Assembly (NCBI GenBank): GCA_023666975.1
Contig: JAMPAW010000142.1
Location: forward strand, 1-8,896
Direction: 5' to 3'
Source of the DNA: Clostridium sp.
Lineage (GTDB): Bacteria; Bacillota_A; Clostridia; Lachnospirales; Lachnospiraceae
DNA length: 8,896 nt
Below the pieces are notes generated by a model. That model worked only from the letters and a program-made list of their open reading frames with translations. It was not told where the DNA came from and made no database searches. Below, piece after piece: positions 1 to 6,195 of this stretch; position 1 is the stretch's first letter; every line of letters begins with the position of its first letter. Both the position numbers and the translations under genes were made by a program.

Positions 1-68
1 CACTTATAACACTGCTTTGTCAAGAAGAAATTTCTTTTCAGAGACATTCTTTCAAAAAAATATCCCAC

Positions 69-105
69 AAAAAAAGACAGTACCTGCCGTATCGCAAATA
101 CTGTC
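69..105 (-). terminator. Intrinsic terminator of proS
   Basis: Read on the minus strand, a perfect 7-bp stem (GACAGTA pairing with TACTGTC, plus-strand 76-82 and 99-105) encloses a 16-base loop region. It is followed directly by a run of seven T (plus-strand A69-A75). It lies about 20 bases after the proS stop codon and has the standard form of a rho-independent terminator. The remaining 68 bases to the window edge hold no recognisable gene. A TTGACA at 18-23 on the minus strand could be the -35 box of the next gene, but its -10 would fall outside the window. Confidence 0.9.
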
Positions 106-126
106 TCTCTCAAGTTTGTAATAACC

Positions 127-1560
127 TTAGTAAGCCCTTCCAAAATATACCATTTTATGGGCCGGCTTGCCGCAATGCACACAGACGTCTGCCAGTGTTT
201 CCTGCGCAAACGGCATACAGCGTGTAGAGGCTCCGGTCTCTTCTTTAATGGCTTCCTCACACTCGGTCTCCCCACACCACATCGCTTTGATAAATCCCTG
301 TTTATTCTCGATAATCTCCGTAAACTCCTCCCACGAAACGGCAGTATGGGTGTTCTCCTCCCTATGCGCCAATGCTCTGTCATACATATCCTGCTGTATG
401 GTTTCAAGCAATTCGCCAATCTTACCGTTAAGCTCGTCCATGGAAGCTTCTATCTTCTCTCCCGTATCGCGGCGGACAATCAACGCTTTATTCGCCTCAA
501 TATCCCTCGGTCCAATCTCCACACGAATCGGAATCCCGCGCATCTCCTGCTCGGCAAATTTCCAGCCCGGATTCTTATCGGAATCATCTATTTTCACACG
601 ATAAGCGGACAACTTATCCTTTAATTCTGCCGCTTTTTCCAGTACACCTTCCTTTTTCTGCATAACCGGAACAATCATAACCTGGGTAGGCGCTACTTTC
701 GGCGGAAGCACCAGACCGGAATTATCACCGTGCACCATAATGATTGCGCCAATCAGTCTCGTCGTCATTCCCCATGAGGTCTGATGTACATACTCTAATT
801 GGTTATCCTTACTTGTATACTGGATACCGAACGCTTTTGCAAAGCCGTCTCCAAAATTATGACTCGTTCCGGACTGCAAAGCCTTACCGTCATGCATTAA
901 CGCCTCAATCGTATAAGTCGCCTCCGCTCCGGCAAATTTCTCTTTCTCGCTTTTTTGACCGCGGATAACCGGTATTGCCAGCACCTGTTCACAGAAATCG
1001 GCATAGACATTCAACATCTGAATTGTCCGCTCCTCCGCTTCCTTTGCCGTTGCATGCGCCGTATGCCCCTCCTGCCATAAAAATTCTCTGGAGCGGAGAA
1101 ACGGTCTTGTCTCCTTTTCCCAACGGACAACCGAACACCATTGATTATATATCTTAGGCAAATCCCGATACGATTCCACCTCATTTTTATAGAAATCACA
1201 GAATAATGTCTCCGAGGTCGGCCGGACACACAGCCTCTCCTGCAATTCGTTCAATCCGCCATGGGTGACCCACGCAACCTCCGGCGCAAATCCTTCTACA
1301 TGGTCCTTCTCTTTTTGCAAAAGGCTCTCCGGAATAAACATCGGTAAATAGACATTCTCTACCCCTGTCTCCTTAAACCGTTCGTCTAACTGTTTTTGAA
1401 TCAATTCCCATATCGCATATCCTGCCGGCTTAATCACCATACAGCCCTTGACACTTGTATAATCAATCAGATCTGCTTTCAACACCACATCTGTATACCA
1501 TTGTGCAAAATCGTCCTCCATAGAGGTAATCTGTTCAACTAACTTCTTGTCCTTCGCCAT
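127..1560 (-). CDS. proS: Prolyl-tRNA synthetase, archaeal/eukaryotic-like short type
   Basis: Charges tRNA-Pro with proline in the cytoplasm, using ATP, for translation. The 477-residue protein lacks the large editing insertion of the E. coli-type enzyme, so it belongs to the shorter ProS type 3 class. Class II synthetase signatures are visible: RPTSETLF near residue 114, the motif 2 arginine in VVRWEKE followed by [15 protein letters not shown], and [19 protein letters not shown] as motif 3. An anticodon-binding domain follows (about 290-390). The C-terminal domain carries Cys429, Cys434, Cys460 and Cys463, with the same spacing as the zinc ligands of the Thermus enzyme, and the protein ends in the typical FGRAY. 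The ATG start is preceded by AGGAG seven bases upstream. The gene has its own promoter and terminator. The leader is under 40 bases, so there is no room for a T-box. Confidence 0.97.
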   Translation of the reverse strand: MAKDKKLVEQITSMEDDFAQWYTDVVLKADLIDYTSVKGCMVIKPAGYAIWELIQKQLDERFKETGVENVYLPMFIPESLLQKEKDHVEGFAPEVAWVTHGGLNELQERLCVRPTSETLFCDFYKNEVESYRDLPKIYNQWCSVVRWEKETRPFLRSREFLWQEGHTAHATAKEAEERTIQMLNVYADFCEQVLAIPVIRGQKSEKEKFAGAEATYTIEALMHDGKALQSGTSHNFGDGFAKAFGIQYTSKDNQLEYVHQTSWGMTTRLIGAIIMVHGDNSGLVLPPKVAPTQVMIVPVMQKKEGVLEKAAELKDKLSAYRVKIDDSDKNPGWKFAEQEMRGIPIRVEIGPRDIEANKALIVRRDTGEKIEASMDELNGKIGELLETIQQDMYDRALAHREENTHTAVSWEEFTEIIENKQGFIKAMWCGETECEEAIKEETGASTRCMPFAQETLADVCVHCGKPAHKMVYFGRAY

Positions 1561-1594
1561 TTTGTTTCTCCTATCTGTTAAATTCTATCGTCCT

Positions 1595-1623
1595 ATTATA
1601 GCGGCATTCCTCTATATTTGCAA
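1595..1623 (-). promoter_or_regulatory. Sigma-A-type promoter of proS
   Basis: On the minus strand TTGCAA (plus-strand 1618-1623) is separated by exactly 17 bases from TATAAT (1595-1600). This predicts transcription starting near 1588, with a leader of roughly 28 bases. The -35 box overlaps a 13-base dyad, GCAAGT-N-ACTTGC at 1620-1632, which could bind a regulator or form a small hairpin at the end of the upstream expansin gene. There is no T tract, so the dyad is not a standard terminator. The promoter call rests on near-consensus boxes and ideal spacing. Confidence 0.8.
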
Positions 1624-1642
1624 GTGACTTGCCACCTACAGG

Positions 1643-2617
1643 TCAGTACGGGAAATTCGCTTTTCCCGCTACCGGCGTCGCCGTGGAATTAGCGGCAATA
1701 TTTTTGTCAATCAGCACATGTCCGTAAAAATCGGTTACCCGGAAGGTATAGGGTCCGTCACCCATGCCTGAGGCCGCCGTAAAATAATTATATTCCTGTC
1801 TTGGCAGCTCTACATACCTGCCGGCCGCTTTATCATAATATTCCAGCTTTTTAATCGGATATCTTCCGTTTCTTACCTGAACCTCCGCCCAATATGGATT
1901 ACTGGTAGATTTAAATACATAGCTAATCGGCTCCGACACCGGAAATGGAATAATTTTCCATGTAATTTTCATCTTTCCGGTCACGAGAGGCTCTATCTTT
2001 TCAAATGCCGCCCGCGACAAATCGATATCCCCTTTCGCCCCTTCGGGAAGCCTGTCGGTAATCACCACCCGAATCTTGTCGCCGTCCTTGTCCGTCACCT
2101 CGATAAATGCGCCTGCCAGTCCGTTCATATAATCGGCATTATTCATTGCCGCCGTATAATAGGACGCCTCCAGATAATCCAGATTTGCCGCTCCACCGGA
2201 AACACGGTCATAAAATGTCGCATATCCAGTGTGTACATTGTTAATCGAATACTCTCCCGCATCTGCATTCAGCGTGTCCTCGCCCGGTGCCTCACCCTGT
2301 TCGTCCTGAGGCTTTTTTCTTTTAACCGTAACCTTGCACCTGTATTTTTTGTTTCCCGCTGTCGCTGTAATCGTCGCCGTTCCTGCCTTTTTTCCCTTTA
2401 CCTTTCCTTTCACACTGACCGTGGCTATCTTTTTGCTGCTGGTCGACCACTTTACCTTCTTCTTTGTCCCCCGCAGCTTCAGCGTGACCGTCTTCCCCAC
2501 CGTTACCGTTGCCCTCTTTTTATTCAGGGCAACCTTCGCCTGCGACCCGTTCGCCGCCGCAAAAATACCTGACAGCAATATCAACACCATACAAAAAAAC
2601 AATCTTCTGCTCTTCAT
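1643..2617 (-). CDS. Secreted Big2-like domain fused to a bacterial expansin (YoaJ/EXLX1-like)
   Basis: A predicted exported protein of 324 residues. Expansins loosen cellulose or cell-wall networks without hydrolysis. Residues 1-27 form a signal peptide (basic KSRR, hydrophobic core, AANGSQA). Residues 28-100 resemble a Big2 immunoglobulin-like fold (VTVGKTVTLKL, KVKWSTSSKKIATV, GTATITATAGNKKYRCKVTV). An acidic linker leads to the expansin module. Domain 1 (about 128-222) has GYATFYD, MNNADYMNGLAGAFIEV and ITDRLPEGAKGDIDLS; Thr134, Asp188 and Asp199 align with Thr12, Asp71 and Asp82 of Bacillus EXLX1. Domain 2, the CBM63-like cellulose-binding half (about 228-324), has YWAEVQVRNGRYPIKKLEY and EYNYF; Tyr242/Trp243 and Tyr276 sit at the EXLX1 aromatic platform positions Trp125/Trp126/Tyr157. 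The ATG start follows GGGGAG. No clear promoter lies in the 60 bases before it, so it may be read through from the methyltransferase gene. The expansin assignment is by remembered family signatures and is strong; the target polymer is unknown. Confidence 0.88.
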   Translation of the reverse strand: MKSRRLFFCMVLILLSGIFAAANGSQAKVALNKKRATVTVGKTVTLKLRGTKKKVKWSTSSKKIATVSVKGKVKGKKAGTATITATAGNKKYRCKVTVKRKKPQDEQGEAPGEDTLNADAGEYSINNVHTGYATFYDRVSGGAANLDYLEASYYTAAMNNADYMNGLAGAFIEVTDKDGDKIRVVITDRLPEGAKGDIDLSRAAFEKIEPLVTGKMKITWKIIPFPVSEPISYVFKSTSNPYWAEVQVRNGRYPIKKLEYYDKAAGRYVELPRQEYNYFTAASGMGDGPYTFRVTDFYGHVLIDKNIAANSTATPVAGKANFPY

Positions 2618-2677
2618 ATCCTTCTCCCCTTTCCTCTAAAAAATACCATGAATTGCATAACGAACGCCTTGAAAAAA

Positions 2678-3943
2678 TTAAGTTTCGCAATTATCTGAAT
2701 GAAACACCCTATCCGCCAACGTCTGCTGTAAATGAAATTCCTCACACAACCGTTCCACCTCTGCCCTTGCACGTTCCTTTCTCTCCTTCGGCACATTGCG
2801 TTTTACCGCACGGATTAATATGTTCTTTGGTGAATGTGCAATGTCAATAAATTCCAACAGCTGTGTTTTATAACCGCAATATTCCAGCACATTGGCACGA
2901 ATCGCATCGGTAATCAATGCGGACACCCGCTCCTTTACAATTCCATATCTCGTAAACAGTGCCAAATCCTCACTTGCTATCTGCGCATTGATTTCATGCT
3001 GGCAGCAGGGCACGGATAAAATGATTCCGGCATTCCACGCAATGGCATTATAAAGGGCATAGTCCGTGGCGGTGTCACACGCATGAAGTGTCACCACCAT
3101 ATCCACTGGCTCGTCTGTCGTGTACCCGTTTATGTCGCCAAGCTCAAAACGAAGACCGTCATAACGATACTTTTGTGCCGTTTCATTACATTTACGGATA
3201 ACCTCCTCCTTTAAATCCAGCCCGGTCATATGAACGCTTCGCCCTTTCAATTCCACCAGATAATAATACAGAATAAAGGTCAGGTAGGATTTGCCGCATC
3301 CAAAATCAATAATGTGCAGCTCCCTGTCCGGATAATCTTTTATCACATCTTCCACCAGCTCAAGAAACCGGTTTATCTGTCTGTATTTGTCATACATGCT
3401 GCGTACTATCTTTCCCTCTGCGGTAAAGATTCCGAGGTCCACCAGCGGAGGTACGACCTTCCCCTCCTCCAACAGATATTTCTTCTTCCGGTTATGGGAC
3501 ATAGCCGCTGCGCCGTCCACAGATATCCGCTTCCCATTTTGCTGCGCACAGTCCCCTTTCTGCATACCGGCCGCCGACCTATGTACCTGGCTTAACAGTT
3601 TTCCCTTTTTGCTTATTTTAAAATCCCACTGCTGCTTCCCGCCAAAAATATTCATCTGGCCATAGACCGCAGGAAATAGATTGAACACCGTTTCCCTCAA
3701 TGCGCAAGGCTCCATATTTTCATGAAACGTCTGCTTGTCCGTGAACCGTTCCAGCTGATACCTCATCTGCCCTTTCAGGTACATTTTTCTGAACACGGTT
3801 TTTCTATACTGATAATCCTTATCCACAGCATTGCTGAGCACCAGCTTGTCCGGAAGGGTGTCCAGCACCTCTCCCATGCCCTTTCTGGCTTCCTCGTCTA
3901 ACATTTCTCCACTCACCTTTTCTCCAAATACTTTTCCAATCAT
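2678..3943 (-). CDS. Class I SAM-dependent methyltransferase, PCCQHE type (PF13679-like)
   Basis: A 421-residue cytoplasmic protein with a C-terminal class I methyltransferase fold and an N-terminal region of about 170 residues that I do not recognise. The SAM-binding motif IIDFGCGKSYLTF lies at about 211-223, followed by the acidic strand end TGLDLKEEV (about 240-248), GDINGY (about 269-274) and VVTLHACDTATDYAL (about 283-297). The hallmark VPCCQHEI at about 311-318 places it with the Methyltransf_32 family, which includes eukaryotic GSTCD- and METTL25-like proteins. Substrate is unknown; RNA is a reasonable guess. A basic, charged stretch (KRNVPKERKERAR) lies near the C-terminus. The ATG at 3943 is chosen over a TTG at 3949. 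It overlaps the stop codon of the upstream 39-codon ORF in an ATGA arrangement and has only a weak ribosome site of its own, so translational coupling is likely. Confidence 0.85.
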   Translation of the reverse strand: MIGKVFGEKVSGEMLDEEARKGMGEVLDTLPDKLVLSNAVDKDYQYRKTVFRKMYLKGQMRYQLERFTDKQTFHENMEPCALRETVFNLFPAVYGQMNIFGGKQQWDFKISKKGKLLSQVHRSAAGMQKGDCAQQNGKRISVDGAAAMSHNRKKKYLLEEGKVVPPLVDLGIFTAEGKIVRSMYDKYRQINRFLELVEDVIKDYPDRELHIIDFGCGKSYLTFILYYYLVELKGRSVHMTGLDLKEEVIRKCNETAQKYRYDGLRFELGDINGYTTDEPVDMVVTLHACDTATDYALYNAIAWNAGIILSVPCCQHEINAQIASEDLALFTRYGIVKERVSALITDAIRANVLEYCGYKTQLLEFIDIAHSPKNILIRAVKRNVPKERKERARAEVERLCEEFHLQQTLADRVFHSDNCET

Positions 3944-4059
3944 GAGCAAAGCTCACTGTTTGGGCTTGACACGCTGTTTACCCCTCTTTTACAATAGTAT
4001 TGCTTATTGATTATCTCTTTGTAATTTTCTATTCCAATCGCAACCGGCTTATTCCCCAT
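3940..4059 (-). pseudogene. N-terminal stub of an AAA-ATPase-like (PF09820) gene, now a 39-codon leader ORF
   Basis: This ORF of 39 codons begins MGNKPVAIGIENYKEI and continues to QYY at residues 20-22. That closely resembles the start of the AAA-ATPase-like proteins (PF09820) that are multi-copy in Lachnospiraceae and normally continue with a YVDKT segment and a Walker A region. Here the similarity stops after YY; the remaining 17 residues (CKRGVNSVSSPNSELCS) look unrelated and end in TGA. I infer that a deletion or rearrangement removed the rest of the gene. The start has a full AGGAGG ten bases upstream (plus-strand 4070-4075), much better than the site of the following methyltransferase gene. 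The stop overlaps the methyltransferase ATG. It may therefore still be translated and feed ribosomes to the next gene. The family assignment rests on about 22 residues and is moderate. Confidence 0.55.
3966..3995 (+). promoter_or_regulatory. Promoter-like element on the plus strand, antisense to the stub ORF
   Basis: TTGACA (3966-3971) and TACAAT (3990-3995) are separated by 18 bases on the plus strand, a near-consensus sigma-A pair. It points against all the genes of the window and would make RNA antisense to the ribosome site of the stub ORF and then the 3' end of the YtvI-like gene. No plus-strand gene follows. It could be a chance match, since its bases also code for the C-terminal part of the stub. 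Confidence 0.35.
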
Positions 4060-4069
4060 TCTGTCGTTT

Positions 4070-4100
4070 CCTCCTCGCAACATATAGGGTTATTGTAGCA
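4070..4100 (-). promoter_or_regulatory. Extended -10 promoter and strong ribosome site before the stub ORF/methyltransferase pair
   Basis: On the minus strand TGCTACAAT (plus-strand 4092-4100) is an extended -10 element; no good -35 lies 17-18 bases upstream (TAGTAT or ATAGTA). Transcription would begin near 4085. The AGGAGG ribosome site at 4070-4075 follows at once, ten bases before the ATG at 4059. No intrinsic terminator is seen between the YtvI-like gene and this point, so readthrough from upstream is also possible. Confidence 0.45.
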
Positions 4101-4137
4101 TATCACCGGAAAAAATACTATAACCGAAAATTACCTG

Positions 4138-4171
4138 CTGACGAGTTTTTCTCGTGACTGGCGAGTTTCTC
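4138..4171. repeat. Imperfect 16-bp direct repeat after the YtvI-like gene
   Basis: On the plus strand CTGACGAGTTTTTCTC (4138-4153) is followed with a 20-bp period by CTGGCGAGTTTCTC (4158-4171), differing by one substitution and a two-base gap. The first copy, with the following GT, also contains a small hairpin, ACGAG-TTTTT-CTCGT. On the minus strand this is not followed by a T tract, so it is not a normal terminator. The second copy touches the stop codon of the YtvI-like gene, suggesting a small local duplication. Confidence 0.5.
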
Positions 4172-5226
4172 TACGGGGAAAAATATGTCCGGTAAAGCTC
4201 TTTTCCAATTAAGACGCCAACCGGTCCCAGCAGGAAACCCAATACGCCAAACAGCCGAAAACCCACATACATGCTGAAAATGGTATATAACGGCCGCATG
4301 CCGACTTTGCCGCCAATCATTCTCGGTTCTGTTATCTGCCGGATTAACAGACAGCACAGATAGGCCAGCAGCACGATCCCTGCCTTCTTTATATGTCCTG
4401 CCACCAGCAAAATCATGATATACGGCCACAGGATAAGACCGGCACCCAGCACGGGCAGTGCATCCACCAGTGCGGTCAACGGTCCCAGCACCCACGCATA
4501 AGGCTGTTTAATCAGCAAAAATGCCAATGTGCAGACTATTCCGTCCAGCAGTAAGATAAATCCCTGCGCCCGCATATAGATTTTTAATGTCTCCTTACCG
4601 GTTGCAATAATCCTGCATACATTTCTCCCCCATTCGGATTCCAGCATTTTTTCCCGTATCTGCTCGTAATCCTGAATCATAAAAAATGTGGATATAACGG
4701 TGATGATTATCTCAAAGACGATATTGAAAATTTGTCCTGCCATGTGCACGGAATAGGTTGTCACCTTAGGCAGCAGTGCCGAAATGGTATCTGCGTCAAC
4801 TTTGCCAATCACACCTTCGATATAGGCAAAGCATGCACCATTCTCCATGCGGAGCAGCACGTCAATCTGACAGCAGCAGCTTTTGATCAAACAGACCGCC
4901 CGTGCCTGATAGAAGGGGAAATTCAGCCAGATACTATGTCCCTGTCCGAACAGATAACCGCCAAGCCATAATATCAGTAAAAGAATGACCACATACAGAC
5001 AGACCACAGATACCATCAGCAGCCACTTTTTCTTTCCTCCGTTCCATATCCCAGAATCCCTGTACAGCCTTCTCAAAAACGGATAATATAATGTGGAAAC
5101 AACCCCGGCAATCACAAAGGGAAAGACAATCGGCAGGAAAAAGCGAAATGCGATATAAATGGCGATTGACACCAACAGAATAAAGATAATTTTTTTTGTC
5201 TTCAAACCCACTCTCCCGCACTCCAA
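4171..5226 (-). CDS. ytvI: AI-2E-family membrane protein, sporulation protein YtvI-like
   Basis: A polytopic inner-membrane protein of up to 351 residues, the usual length for this family (PF01594). Hydrophobic segments lie at about 12-45, 67-93, 165-184, 222-240, 246-298 and 312-345, with a soluble stretch at about 95-160 between the early and late membrane blocks. The conserved C-terminal signatures are clear: LTALVDALPVLGAGLILWP (about 250-268) and EPRMIGGKVGMRPLYTIFSM, then GVLGFLLGPVG (about 300-337). This is closest to the Clostridia/Bacillus YtvI branch, linked to sporulation, rather than to quorum-signal exporters. Transported substrate, if any, is unknown. The start is uncertain: TTG at 5226 has GGAGG nine bases upstream, but GTG at 5211 and TTG at 5205 also have GGAG-type sites, and the last would give a neat MKTKKIIF N-terminus. 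The gene follows a strong terminator and no clear promoter was found for it. Confidence 0.82.
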   Translation of the reverse strand: MECGRVGLKTKKIIFILLVSIAIYIAFRFFLPIVFPFVIAGVVSTLYYPFLRRLYRDSGIWNGGKKKWLLMVSVVCLYVVILLLILWLGGYLFGQGHSIWLNFPFYQARAVCLIKSCCCQIDVLLRMENGACFAYIEGVIGKVDADTISALLPKVTTYSVHMAGQIFNIVFEIIITVISTFFMIQDYEQIREKMLESEWGRNVCRIIATGKETLKIYMRAQGFILLLDGIVCTLAFLLIKQPYAWVLGPLTALVDALPVLGAGLILWPYIMILLVAGHIKKAGIVLLAYLCCLLIRQITEPRMIGGKVGMRPLYTIFSMYVGFRLFGVLGFLLGPVGVLIGKELYRTYFSP

Positions 5227-5246
5227 AACACTCAGCCTCCAATATT

Positions 5247-5289
5247 AAAAAACGGACAGATATCCTATTCCTATCATGCCCGTTTTTTT
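5247..5289 (-). terminator. Strong intrinsic terminator of the pseudouridine synthase gene
   Basis: On the minus strand ACGGGCA pairs with TGTCCGT through seven pairs including one G-U wobble (plus-strand 5277-5283 and 5252-5258). The stem continues inwards with GATA/TATC around a nine-base loop and outwards with an A/T flank. It is followed by TTTTTT. The plus strand also ends in seven T (5283-5289), so the hairpin could stop transcription in both directions, although no plus-strand gene approaches it. Confidence 0.9.
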
Positions 5290-5314
5290 GTGTCCCATAC
5301 CGAAAATCGTTACA

Positions 5315-6016
5315 CTAGAACTCGTCCAATTCAATCACATCAAACACATCACCCTGCGGCTCACATTTAAACACCATGTGCTCACCGCTTACCGGGTGTG
5401 CAAATTCCAGCCGTGTGGCAAACAGCGCTATCTGCTGATATCTCTGCTTAGTGCCTTTAAACAGCGGATTATATTTGGTGTCGCCGTAAACTCCTGCCCC
5501 CTGTTCCGCCATTTGTACCCGTATCTGGTGGTGCCGTCCGGTTATTAATTCAATCAACACATAACTGAGTATACCCTTGTCCGTCTCAAAAACATCTAAG
5601 ACTTCGTAGCGGAGCAGAGCACGTTTCGCCCCGCTGGTTCCCTTTTTTACCACCTTAGCCGTATTGTTTTTGCCGTCCTTCAGCAGATAATTTTCCAGTT
5701 CTCCACACTCTTCTGGCAATTCACCGGTCAGAACAGCCTGATAAAATTTAACCATGGTTCCGTCCTGCACCTGGTCGGAAAGATTTGCCGCCGCCCTTTG
5801 GTTCTTTGCAAAAACCATAACCCCGCCGACCGGCCGGTCTAAGCGGTGGACCATTGCCAGATACGGTTCTTCCTCCCGCTCCTCCTCCTCAAAAATATGG
5901 TTTTTGAGATAGCTTTGCACATCTGTATCTCTTGTCTTATCGCTCTGGGACGGCATTCCGTATGGCTTGACACATACAATAATATCCTCGTCCTCATGTA
6001 ATATTTCCACTTTCAT
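5315..6016 (-). CDS. RluA-family RNA pseudouridine synthase without an S4 domain
   Basis: Converts specific uridines to pseudouridine in structured RNA, probably rRNA or tRNA; the site cannot be told from sequence. The 233-residue protein is a bare catalytic domain, lacking the N-terminal S4 domain of RluC/RluD. Motif I is IVCVKPYGMPSQSD (about 13-26). Motif II, MVHRLDRPVGGVMVFAK, carries the catalytic aspartate at residue 60. LIELITGRHHQIRVQMA (about 156-172) is the RTGRxHQIR-type motif III, followed by GDTKYNP. An acidic run EEEEREEE sits at about 43-50, between motifs I and II. The ATG at 6016 has GAGGTG five bases upstream; a GTG directly before it at 6019 is an alternative start. The gene follows the tandem repeats of the regulator's 3' end and is closed by a strong terminator. 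Confidence 0.9.
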   Translation of the reverse strand: MKVEILHEDEDIIVCVKPYGMPSQSDKTRDTDVQSYLKNHIFEEEEREEEPYLAMVHRLDRPVGGVMVFAKNQRAAANLSDQVQDGTMVKFYQAVLTGELPEECGELENYLLKDGKNNTAKVVKKGTSGAKRALLRYEVLDVFETDKGILSYVLIELITGRHHQIRVQMAEQGAGVYGDTKYNPLFKGTKQRYQQIALFATRLEFAHPVSGEHMVFKCEPQGDVFDVIELDEF

Positions 6017-6064
6017 CACTGCACCTCACTCCGATTACGCTTATTTAGGCAATTGCGCTCATTC

Positions 6065-6093
6065 ATGCTAATACGAAAATCCGGTTCTGTCAA
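6065..6093 (-). promoter_or_regulatory. Possible promoter of the pseudouridine synthase, with its -35 in the last tandem repeat
   Basis: On the minus strand TTGACA (plus-strand 6088-6093) lies 17 bases before TAGCAT (6065-6070), a 4-of-6 match to the -10 consensus. The predicted start near 6058 would give a leader of about 40 bases. Every 36-bp repeat unit carries the same TTGACA, but only this last copy is correctly spaced from a plausible -10. Readthrough from the regulator gene is an alternative, since no terminator separates them. Confidence 0.4.
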
Positions 6094-6195
6094 GTATTCA
6101 ACCGAGCAGACGGTAACCGGTTCTGTCAAGTGCTCAGCCGGGCAGACGGTAACCGGTTCTGTCAAGTGCTCAACCGAGCAGACGGTAGCCGATTC
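6081..6195. repeat. Three 36-bp tandem copies of the response-regulator gene's 3' end
   Basis: Units begin at plus-strand 6081, 6117 and 6153, each opening with CCGGTTCTGTCAAGT, with a partial fourth (CCGATTC) at 6189. On the minus strand each unit encodes the regulator's last residues and stop in the same frame: GYRLLG-stop, GYRLPG-stop and GYRLLG-stop, separated by the in-frame spacer residues ALDRT. Only the first in reading order is the real gene end. At the unit junctions imperfect inverted repeats can fold: 6104-6135 and 6140-6171, for example GACGGTAACC against GGTTCTGTC, capped by GAGCA/TGCTC. The second hairpin begins at the regulator's stop codon. There is no T tract, so these may stabilise the mRNA end rather than terminate it. 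The few differences between units suggest a fairly recent duplication. Confidence 0.9.

Noticed and set aside
25..36. Perfect palindrome AAGAAATTTCTT downstream of the proS terminator
   Set aside because: Short and A/T-rich; expected by chance, and the downstream gene that could give it meaning lies outside the window.
157..624. Plus-strand open frames opposite proS, including those at 167-604, 744-968 and 975-1157
   Set aside because: They mirror proS, which has full family signatures; their translations show no family features.
1561..1642. T-box or other riboswitch leader for proS
   Set aside because: The promoter at 1595-1623 leaves a leader of about 28 bases, too short for a T-box, and no specifier or antiterminator sequence is seen.
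4118..4495. A 125-residue minus-strand frame overlapping the end of the YtvI-like gene
   Set aside because: It is a shifted frame of the membrane protein's coding region, without a ribosome site or family features.
4934..5242. A 102-residue minus-strand frame starting beside the YtvI-like start
   Set aside because: It starts at a TTG inside the GGAGG ribosome site and runs out of frame through the first membrane segments of the real gene.
6081..6195. CRISPR-like array from the regularly spaced repeats
   Set aside because: The units are directly contiguous with no variable spacers, and they are copies of the regulator's 3' coding end.
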